5,445 nt of DNA from Actinomycetota bacterium. Lineage in GTDB: Bacteria; Actinomycetota; Thermoleophilia; RBG-16-64-13. The stretch spans positions 760-6,204 of the forward strand of contig JAMDDA010000164.1 of NCBI GenBank assembly GCA_023488925.1, in the 5' to 3' direction. A model generated the notes under the pieces. That model was not told the DNA's origin, searched no databases, and saw only the letters and a list, made by a program, of their open reading frames with translations. Below, piece by piece: positions 1 through 5,401 of the stretch. Both the position numbers and the translations under genes were made by a program. Every line of letters starts with the position of its first letter. Position 1 is the first letter of the stretch.

Positions 1-738
1 GCCGTAGCCGGCAAGGGAGGCACGGGCAAGACCACACTGGCGGGGCTGCTCATACGGGAGATGCTCGCTCGGGGAGCTGCGCCGATCCTGGCGGTCGACG
101 CGGATCCGAATGCAAACCTGGGTGAAGTCTTGGGCGTGAGCGCGCCTACCTCTGTGGGTCGGCTGCGCGAAGAGGCGTTCATGGGCGCCCGCGAGATCCC
201 TGCAGGCTGGGACAAGCAGAGCTGGATCGAGTACAAGATGCACGAGGCCCTGGCCGAGGCCGAGGGGTTCGACCTGCTGGTCATGGGCCGGCCGGAGGGC
301 CCGGGCTGTTACTGCTATGCGAACAACCTGTTCCGCGAGTACATCAAGACACTGGCCAAAGAGTATCCCTGGGTGGTGATGGACAACGAGGGCGGATTGG
401 AGCACCTCAGCCGTCACACCACCCGGGACGTAGACGTCATGTTCATCGTCTCCGACCCCACGGTGCGGGGGATGCGGACGGTGGAGCGCATCGGCGAGCT
501 GATCGACGAGCTCGGGTTGGTCGTGAAAGAACGGTACGTGGTCATCAACCGGGTTCCCCGCGCGGTCGCGGTGGACGCACTGCTGGAGCACACGACGGTG
601 CCCTTCGGGGGCGTCATCCCCGAAGACGAGCTGCTCTTCGCGGGCGACCTGGAGGGCAGGCACCTTTTCCAACTGCCCGAGGACTCCGCCGGTCTTTCCG
701 CCGTGCGTGTACTGGTCGAGCGGTACGTACTGAGGTGA
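1..738 (+). CDS. cooC: CooC-type CO dehydrogenase maturation ATPase (5' partial)
   Basis: P-loop ATPase of the MinD/CooC family, which drives ATP-dependent nickel insertion into the C-cluster of CO dehydrogenase in the cytoplasm. The reading frame is open from base 1 and gives 245 residues; the ATG at base 61 is internal. Residues 4-12 (GKGGTGKTT) are the deviant Walker A motif, with signature lysine K5 and P-loop lysine K10. This motif sits near residue 8 in relatives, so only a few N-terminal codons are missing. Further signatures are VDADPN (about 32-37), the CooC metal-site CxC pair within GPGCYC (C103, C105), and MDNEGG (about 127-132) followed by EHLSR. The CxC pair separates CooC from ordinary MinD/ParA proteins. 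It lies upstream of fchA and in the same cluster as the CO dehydrogenase, its probable client. A hairpin at its stop codon may end its transcript. The closest alternative is an AcsF-type maturase of acetyl-CoA synthase. Confidence 0.93.
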   Translation, partial: AVAGKGGTGKTTLAGLLIREMLARGAAPILAVDADPNANLGEVLGVSAPTSVGRLREEAFMGAREIPAGWDKQSWIEYKMHEALAEAEGFDLLVMGRPEGPGCYCYANNLFREYIKTLAKEYPWVVMDNEGGLEHLSRHTTRDVDVMFIVSDPTVRGMRTVERIGELIDELGLVVKERYVVINRVPRAVAVDALLEHTTVPFGGVIPEDELLFAGDLEGRHLFQLPEDSAGLSAVRVLVERYVLR

Positions 739-768
739 CGGCCGTCCACGGGGGCGGCCGTTCTTGTG
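738..768 (+). terminator. GC-rich hairpin at the cooC stop codon, possible intrinsic terminator
   Basis: Bases 738-747 (ACGGCCGTCC) pair with 752-761 (GGGCGGCCGT) around the tetraloop ACGG. This gives a 10-bp stem with one T-G wobble at 745/754. The first stem base is the last base of the cooC TGA codon. The following tract, TTCTTGT, is only moderately T-rich, so this could be a weak intrinsic terminator or an RNA-processing/stability hairpin rather than a full stop. It lies in the 68-base gap before fchA, the longest gap in the window. I saw no convincing promoter between it and fchA, so partial readthrough is plausible. Confidence 0.55.
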
Positions 769-793
769 GCAGAGCGGGCGAGCCGGGGGAGAA

Positions 794-800
794 GGGAGGA
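794..800 (+). promoter_or_regulatory. Shine-Dalgarno sequence of fchA
   Basis: GGGAGGA ends six bases before the GTG at 807. This ideal spacing supports GTG 807 as the start. The next bases read as Met(GTG)-Ala-Val-Pro-Tyr, and no better in-frame start lies nearby. Confidence 0.75.
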
Positions 801-806
801 AGCTGA

Positions 807-1442
807 GTGGCGGTACCCTACGTGGATGGGAGCATGCGGGCGTTCCTGGACAAGCTGGCTACAGCGAGTCCGGAGCCCGGTGGGGGAAGCGTTGCGGCGC
901 TGGTGGGAGCGCTGGGCGCGGGGTTGGTGAGCATGGTGGCCAGCCTGACCATCGGCAAGGAGAAGTACGCCGGCGTCCAAGAGCGGATCAAGGTTCTCTT
1001 GGGGGAAGCGGAGGCCGTGCGCGAGATGCTGCAGGAGTTGTTGCAGCGCGATGCCGAGGTGTACGGAGCTGTTTCCGAGGCCATGAAGATGCCGCGGGAA
1101 ACCGAGGAGCAGACCGCCGAGCGCGCGGCGCGGATGCAGACCGCTCTCAAGGAGGCCGCCCGGGTGCCTCTGGCCATCGGGGAGCAGGTGCTGCGGGTGG
1201 CCCGACTCAGTGCGATCGCCGCCGAGATCGGCAACGTGAATGCGGTGAGCGACGCGGGTGTGGCCGCGCTGCTGGCCGAGGCCGCCGCGCAGAGCGCCGC
1301 CCTCAATGTGAAGATCAACATCGGTTGGATCGACGACGCGGAATTCAACCGCGTGAGTTGGGAGCGGGTGCAGGCCATCCTGGACGAGACCGCCCGCCTG
1401 CGCGAACACGTCGTGGCGATGACCTATGAGAAGCTGGGTTAA
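807..1442 (+). CDS. fchA: Methenyltetrahydrofolate cyclohydrolase, FTCD cyclodeaminase family
   Basis: Cytoplasmic 211-residue helical protein of the cyclodeaminase/cyclohydrolase family (the C-terminal domain type of formiminotransferase-cyclodeaminase). In acetogens, stand-alone members (FchA) interconvert 10-formyl-THF and 5,10-methenyl-THF in the methyl branch of the Wood-Ljungdahl pathway. Length fits the stand-alone form. Visible signatures are the folate-binding PGGGSVAAL (residues 24-32), D82 in an RDAEVY segment, GNVNAVSDAGVAAL (142-155), and the NVKIN stretch (167-171) near the C-terminus. The GTG start is set by a well-placed Shine-Dalgarno sequence. The gene ends 24 bases before the folD-like gene, which encodes the next enzyme in the pathway. 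Pairing with a FolD that seems to lack cyclohydrolase residues supports the cyclohydrolase role over histidine-pathway cyclodeaminase. No formiminotransferase domain is attached. Family assignment is firm; the exact substrate is inferred from context. Confidence 0.9.
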   Translation: MAVPYVDGSMRAFLDKLATASPEPGGGSVAALVGALGAGLVSMVASLTIGKEKYAGVQERIKVLLGEAEAVREMLQELLQRDAEVYGAVSEAMKMPRETEEQTAERAARMQTALKEAARVPLAIGEQVLRVARLSAIAAEIGNVNAVSDAGVAALLAEAAAQSAALNVKINIGWIDDAEFNRVSWERVQAILDETARLREHVVAMTYEKLG

Positions 1443-1453
1443 ACGGAGCGAGT

Positions 1454-1458
1454 GGAGG
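1454..1458 (+). promoter_or_regulatory. Shine-Dalgarno sequence that fixes the folD start at 1467
   Basis: GGAGG lies eight bases upstream of the ATG at 1467. An in-frame GTG at 1452 would give five extra residues (MEADC), but it overlaps this Shine-Dalgarno sequence and would itself be poorly served. The ATG also gives the usual FolD N-terminus, Met-Gly-Ala-Lys-Ile-Ile-Asp-Gly-Lys. Confidence 0.75.
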
Positions 1459-1466
1459 CTGACTGC

Positions 1467-2432
1467 ATGGGTGCGAAGATCATCGACGGAAAAGCCATTG
1501 CCGACGAGATCCGCGCGGAGCTCACGAAGGAGCTCGAAGAGCTGAAGGCCAAGGGCATCGAGCCGGGCATCGCCACCCTCCTGGTGGGCGACAACTTCGG
1601 CGCGAAGATGTACCGGGGGGCCGTGGAGAAGTTCTGCGCGGAGATGGGCTTCCACTACCGGGAGGAGACCCACCCGGCCGACCTCAGCGAGGCCGACGTC
1701 ATCAAGATCGTGGAATCGCTGAATGCCGACCCGAAGGTCTCGGGCATTCTGCCCCTGCGCCCCTTCCCCGAGCACATCTCCGATTCGGCGGTGATCAACT
1801 CCATCAGCGTCTCCAAGGACATCGACTGCTTCCACCCTTTCAACATGGGCAAGCTGGCCTTGGGCGAGCCGACGTTCCCGCCGGCCACTCCCTCCGCCTG
1901 TATCGAGCTCATGGAACGCTACATGAAGGGCGAGGGCATCGACCCCAAAGACGGTTTCGAAGGCGCCGAGATCTGCGTGGTGGGCCACTCCAACATCGTG
2001 GGCAAGCCGGTGAGCTTCCTCTGTCTCAACCGGAACGCGTCCACCACCACGGTCCATGTGTTCACGTCCATGAAAGGCAACCTGGAGAAGCACACCACGG
2101 CGGCCGACTACGTCATCGTCGCAGCCGGATTCCCCAACCTTATCGGGCCGGACCAGGTGAAAGACGGGGCCGTGGTCATCGATGTGGGCATCAACCGTGT
2201 GATCGTGTGCCCCGAGTGCGGCACCTATAACCGCGCCAAGAAAGATCCCTGCAAGAAGTGCGGCGCGGATCTGGCCCAGGCCGAGGCCAAGACCGTGGGC
2301 GATGCGAACTTCACCGAGCTGGTGGAGAAGGTCAAAGCCATCACTCCCGTGCCCGGCGGCGTGGGCTCGGTGACCAACATGATGCTGGCCAAGAACACGT
2401 TGCGGGCAGCGCGACTGCTCGCTGGTGCATAG
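1467..2432 (+). CDS. folD: FolD-family methylene-THF dehydrogenase with zinc-ribbon insert, cyclohydrolase residues altered
   Basis: Cytoplasmic enzyme of the FolD family, 321 residues against about 280-300 for typical members. FolD normally catalyses both NAD(P)-dependent methylene-THF oxidation/reduction and methenyl-THF hydrolysis. Family features include an IIDGKAIADEIR start, VGDNFGAKMY (40-49), SKDIDCFHP (116-124, retaining D120), the dinucleotide motif VGHSNIVGKP (172-181), GAVVIDVGIN (234-243) and TPVPGGVGSVT (293-303). Ungapped comparison with human MTHFD1 and common bacterial FolD places V53 where catalytic K56 should be (Y49 is kept) and L97 where the QLPLP glutamine should be (here PLRPFP). 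This predicts loss of cyclohydrolase activity. The GRS arginine that binds NADP is H174. About 30 extra residues (roughly 245-275) hold C248-x2-C251 and C262-x2-C265. With fchA directly upstream, a dehydrogenase-only role is inferred. Family membership is certain; cofactor and activity are not. Confidence 0.92.
   Translation: MGAKIIDGKAIADEIRAELTKELEELKAKGIEPGIATLLVGDNFGAKMYRGAVEKFCAEMGFHYREETHPADLSEADVIKIVESLNADPKVSGILPLRPFPEHISDSAVINSISVSKDIDCFHPFNMGKLALGEPTFPPATPSACIELMERYMKGEGIDPKDGFEGAEICVVGHSNIVGKPVSFLCLNRNASTTTVHVFTSMKGNLEKHTTAADYVIVAAGFPNLIGPDQVKDGAVVIDVGINRVIVCPECGTYNRAKKDPCKKCGADLAQAEAKTVGDANFTELVEKVKAITPVPGGVGSVTNMMLAKNTLRAARLLAGA
2208..2261 (+). other. Zinc-ribbon-like CxxC-x10-CxxC insert within FolD
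   Basis: Codons for C248 to C265 of the FolD-like protein encode CPEC, ten residues, then CKKC. These are two zinc knuckles separated by a basic, polar loop (GTYNRAKKDP). In ordinary FolD the strand ending VGINR is followed by a short hairpin and then GDVDF. Here the ribbon sits exactly in that hairpin, and the GDANF continuation is intact, so the frame and core fold are undisturbed. Zinc or iron binding is inferred from the cysteine pattern alone. Confidence 0.75.
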
Positions 2433-2472
2433 AGACAAAGAAGAGGATCCAGACGCGCATCGTCGCCAAGAG

Positions 2473-2479
2473 AAAGGAG
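2473..2479 (+). promoter_or_regulatory. Shine-Dalgarno sequence that points to a TTG start for acsD
   Basis: AAAGGAG ends eight bases before the in-frame TTG at 2488. The in-frame GTG at 2479 shares its first base with this motif, and the GTG at 2425 overlaps the end of folD, so neither is well served by it. Starting at TTG gives Met-Ala-Phe-Gln, close to the Met-Ala-Val-Gln start that I recall for the Moorella homologue. Confidence 0.7.
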
Positions 2480-2487
2480 TGACGGAC

Positions 2488-3423
2488 TTGGCGTTTCAAG
2501 CACCCACAGAGACGTACAAAGGGGCCATTCGCGAAACCCATATCGCCGGGATGGCCGTTGGCGGTGAGACCGCCTTCCCCTTCCACACTTTCGAGGGGCA
2601 GATGCCCAACGATCCCCGCATCGCTTTCGAGGTGTGGGATATGGCCCCCGACGACTGGTCGCCCGAGCTCGATACGATCTATCAAGACGTCTACGCTGAC
2701 ACCGGCGCCTGGGCGAAGAAGGTCGTGGACGAGTTCGGGGCCGAAATCGTCTACCTGCGGTTGAAGAGCACCGACCCGAACGGGCTCGCCCGCGAACCCG
2801 GAGAGGCCGCAGCTCTGGCCAAGCAGGTGGTCGAGAGCTTGAGTGTGCCCGTCATCGTTGTCGGCTCGGGCGACGTGGAACGTGATGTGGACGTCATGAA
2901 AGCCGTGGCCGAGGCCCTGGCCGACCACCAGGTGGTCATCGGCAACGCCGAAGAAGACAACTACCGGCCGATCGGGGCGGCCGCGATGGGCTACAAACAT
3001 GGCGTCGTGGCCTTCACCCCCATGGATGTCAACCTGGCCAAGCAGCTCAATGTGCTCCTGTCCCAGCTGGGTGTGGACGAGAGTGCCATCGTAATGGACC
3101 CGACCACCGGTGCGCTCGGATACGGGCTGGAGTACGCCTTCACGGTCTTCGAGCGGGACCGTCTGGCCGCCCTCGCCCAAAACGATCCGAAGATGCAGAT
3201 GCCCATCATCGCGACCGTCGGCCAGGAAGCGTGGAAGGCGAAGGAGACCAAGGTAACGGAAGAGGAGCTTCCCGGCACCGGCGAGCGCAAGACCCGGGGC
3301 CTCATGTGGGAGTCTCTGACCGCCGTGTCGCTCCTTCTCGCGGGCGCCAACATCGTGGTGCTTCGGCATCCGGAATCCGCCACTCTGGTCCGCCAGGCCG
3401 TCGCCAGCCTGAAGGGCGAGTAG
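2488..3423 (+). CDS. acsD: Corrinoid iron-sulfur protein small subunit (CODH/ACS delta subunit)
   Basis: Small subunit of the corrinoid iron-sulfur protein, a TIM-barrel protein that pairs with AcsC and moves the methyl group from methyl-THF (via AcsE) to acetyl-CoA synthase. The 311-residue product is close to the roughly 320 residues of Moorella AcsD. Conserved blocks run in the expected order: VGGETAFPFHTFEG (24-37), EFGAEIVYLRL (82-92), VPVIVVGSGDVERD (120-133), VIGNAEEDNY (140-149), PMDVNLAKQLNVL (168-180), DPTTGALGYGLEY (194-206), a TVGQEAWKAKE block (233-243) and RHPESA near the C-terminus. No Fe-S cysteine motif is present, as expected because the cluster is carried by AcsC. The start is TTG, chosen from the Shine-Dalgarno sequence. 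It lies 55 bases after folD and 22 before the CO dehydrogenase gene. AcsC is not adjacent. The archaeal-type CdhD is longer, so the bacterial AcsD label fits better. Confidence 0.93.
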   Translation: MAFQAPTETYKGAIRETHIAGMAVGGETAFPFHTFEGQMPNDPRIAFEVWDMAPDDWSPELDTIYQDVYADTGAWAKKVVDEFGAEIVYLRLKSTDPNGLAREPGEAAALAKQVVESLSVPVIVVGSGDVERDVDVMKAVAEALADHQVVIGNAEEDNYRPIGAAAMGYKHGVVAFTPMDVNLAKQLNVLLSQLGVDESAIVMDPTTGALGYGLEYAFTVFERDRLAALAQNDPKMQMPIIATVGQEAWKAKETKVTEEELPGTGERKTRGLMWESLTAVSLLLAGANIVVLRHPESATLVRQAVASLKGE

Positions 3424-3426
3424 CAG

Positions 3427-3433
3427 AAAGGAG
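3427..3433 (+). promoter_or_regulatory. Shine-Dalgarno sequence of acsA, with an intervening ATG-TAG
   Basis: AAAGGAG is a strong ribosome-binding motif but lies 12 bases from the acsA ATG at 3446, longer than the 6-9 typical of this operon. Between them, bases 3436-3441 read ATGTAG, a start codon followed directly by a stop, only two bases after the motif. No other in-frame start exists near 3446, so the start call stands. Confidence 0.6.
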
Positions 3434-3445
3434 CCATGTAGGGTC

Positions 3446-5395
3446 ATGACCGACAAGAAGAAGGGAAACGGGCCGGCCAAGTCGATCGACCCCGCCGCCC
3501 TCGAGATGCTCGAAATTGCGCAGGAACGGGGCATCTCCACCATGTTCTCCCGGGTGGACGAGGTGAGCGCGTGCCCCATCGGCGCGGAAGGGGCCTGCTG
3601 CAAGGTCTGCTTCATGGGCCCCTGCCGCTTCATCGGCAAGGACAAGGAGGAGAAACACGGGGTCTGCGGGGCGAGCCTGGCCACCGTGGCCGCCCGGAAC
3701 TACATCCGCTCCTGCGCCGGCGGCGCGTCGGCTCACGCCGACCACGGCCGTGGTATCGCCCTGGCCTTGCTGGCCGTGGCCCGGGGAGAAACCAAGGACT
3801 ACCGTATCAAGGACCCGGTCAAACTGCGCACAGTGGCCGGGTACTTCGACATCGACACCGACGGTAAGGACGATCTCACCCTGGCCGAAGAGGTGGCGTT
3901 GGCCGCCCTGCACGACTTCGGGCGGCAGGACGGCTACCAGACTTACGTGAAGCGTGCCCCCAAGAAGCGCCAGGAACTGTGGGAGAAGCTGGGAGTCACG
4001 CCGCGCGGCTTCGATCGCGAGGTGGTCGAGGCCATGCACCGCACGCACGCGGGCACGGACCAGGACGCCGACCACATCATGGACCATGCCGTCCGCATGT
4101 GCATGGCCGACGGCTGGGGCGGCTCCATGATCGCCACCGATCTCTCCGACATCCTTTTCGGGACACCCAAGCCGCTCACCAGCGAGGCCAACCTGGGCGT
4201 GCTCAAGGAAGACGAGGTCAACATCATCATTCACGGCCATGAGCCGGTGCTCTCGGAGTTGATCGTCGATGCGGCCCAGGATCCGGAGATGGTCGACTAT
4301 GCCAAGAGCAAAGGCGCCAACGGCATCACCTTGGCCGGCATCTGCTGCACGGCGAACGAAATCTGGATGCGGCGCGGGGTGCCGCCGGCCGGCAACTCGC
4401 TTCACCAGGAGCTGGCTCTGCTGACGGGCGCGGTGGAACTGATGGTGGCCGACATCCAGTGCGTGTTCCAGGGGCTCGTGGGCGTGGCCAAGAATTTCCA
4501 CACCCATGTAGTGACCACGTCCCCGAAGGCGAGAATCGAGGGCGCCACCCACATCGAGTTCCATGAAGACCGGGCGCTCGAGATCGCCAAGCAGATCGTG
4601 CGGATGGCCATCGACAACTTCCCGAACCGGGATCGGTCACAGATGCACATCCCCGAGCACAAGAACCCGGTGGTCGCCGGCTTCAGCCACGAGTACATCC
4701 GGTACATGCTCGGCGGCTCGTTCCGGGGCAGCTTCGTGCCGTTGAACGACAACATCATCAACGGCAAGATCCAGGGTGCCGCGGCCATCGTCGGCTGCAA
4801 CAACCCGCGGGCGACCCAGGACGAGGGTATCGTCAACCTGGTGAGGAGCTTCATCCAGAACGACGTCCTCGTGCTGGTGACCGGGTGCGCCGCCCACGCT
4901 GCGGGCAAGCACGGGTACCTCACGCCGGAGATGTTCGCGCACGCCGGTCCCGGCTTGTCCGAGGTCTGCGAGACCACGGGCATGCCCCCCGTGCTGCATG
5001 TGGGGAGCTGTGTGGACAACTCCCGGATTCTCACCATCCTCTCCGGTGTCGTGGAGACCGGCGGCCTGGGCGACGACATCGACCAGATACCGGCGGTGGG
5101 CATCTCGCCCGAGTACTACTGCGAGAAAGCGCTCGAGATCGCCACGTACTGCGTCGGCAGCGGCGCCTACGTCATCTTCGGCGGGGTGGAGTCGCCCGTG
5201 CGCGCCTCCGGGGTGGTCACCGATATCCACACCAAGGGCTGGGAGGCGAAGTTCGGCGGGAAGTTGGAGTTCATCGCCGACTGGCAGGGCATCTTCGAGG
5301 CCGCCATGGCCCACATTCAGAAGAAGCGTGAGGCCCTGGGCATCCACGAGGCCCGCGAGCGTGTGCTGTTCGACATGGCCGACAGGCGGGGGTAG
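3446..5395 (+). CDS. acsA: Ni-Fe-S carbon monoxide dehydrogenase catalytic subunit
   Basis: Catalytic subunit (649 residues) of anaerobic CO dehydrogenase, which interconverts CO and CO2 at a Ni-4Fe-4S C-cluster. In a CODH/ACS complex it feeds CO to acetyl-CoA synthase. The N-terminal cysteines match Carboxydothermus CODH-II spacing exactly: C43 and C51 for the intersubunit D-cluster, and C52, C55, C60, C74 for the B-cluster. C-cluster ligands are H265, C300, C339, C451, C481 and C522 (in HVGSCVDNSR); K561 in CEKALEIA matches the catalytic lysine. H97 and H100 in AHADHGR fit the proton-transfer histidines. The protein is therefore predicted active. The stretch between the last two cysteine ligands is 41 residues, against 50 in CODH-II and Moorella AcsA. 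The neighbours (acsD, folD, fchA) favour the acetyl-CoA-pathway subunit AcsA over a stand-alone CooS; sequence alone does not settle this, and acsB is not visible. CooC upstream is the likely nickel-insertion factor. Confidence 0.95.
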   Translation: MTDKKKGNGPAKSIDPAALEMLEIAQERGISTMFSRVDEVSACPIGAEGACCKVCFMGPCRFIGKDKEEKHGVCGASLATVAARNYIRSCAGGASAHADHGRGIALALLAVARGETKDYRIKDPVKLRTVAGYFDIDTDGKDDLTLAEEVALAALHDFGRQDGYQTYVKRAPKKRQELWEKLGVTPRGFDREVVEAMHRTHAGTDQDADHIMDHAVRMCMADGWGGSMIATDLSDILFGTPKPLTSEANLGVLKEDEVNIIIHGHEPVLSELIVDAAQDPEMVDYAKSKGANGITLAGICCTANEIWMRRGVPPAGNSLHQELALLTGAVELMVADIQCVFQGLVGVAKNFHTHVVTTSPKARIEGATHIEFHEDRALEIAKQIVRMAIDNFPNRDRSQMHIPEHKNPVVAGFSHEYIRYMLGGSFRGSFVPLNDNIINGKIQGAAAIVGCNNPRATQDEGIVNLVRSFIQNDVLVLVTGCAAHAAGKHGYLTPEMFAHAGPGLSEVCETTGMPPVLHVGSCVDNSRILTILSGVVETGGLGDDIDQIPAVGISPEYYCEKALEIATYCVGSGAYVIFGGVESPVRASGVVTDIHTKGWEAKFGGKLEFIADWQGIFEAAMAHIQKKREALGIHEARERVLFDMADRRG

Positions 5396-5401
5396 CGCTA
5401 G

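Noticed and set aside
764..1429. A plus-strand open frame overlapping fchA in another frame
   Set aside because: Its product is a Gly/Arg/Ala-rich shadow of fchA, whereas the fchA frame has family motifs and a good Shine-Dalgarno sequence.
414..2438. A 674-codon open frame on the minus strand antisense to cooC, fchA and folD
   Set aside because: It is a by-product of high-GC third-position bias opposite three clearly recognisable genes. The translation is rich in His, Arg, Gly and Leu and shows no domain.
2425..2487. N-terminal extension of AcsD from the GTG at 2425
   Set aside because: It overlaps the folD stop codon, lacks its own ribosome-binding site, and would add 21 charged residues not seen at the start of the Moorella homologue as I recall it.
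2433..2487. Intergenic stretch between folD and acsD as a possible promoter or regulatory RNA
   Set aside because: Only 55 bases long; apart from the Shine-Dalgarno sequence I found no convincing -35/-10 pair, hairpin or repeat.
2341..4564. Two long overlapping minus-strand open frames (2341-3684 and 3302-4564)
   Set aside because: Both are antisense to acsD and acsA, whose conserved metal-ligand and family motifs are intact. The antisense translations show the low-complexity composition of shadow frames.
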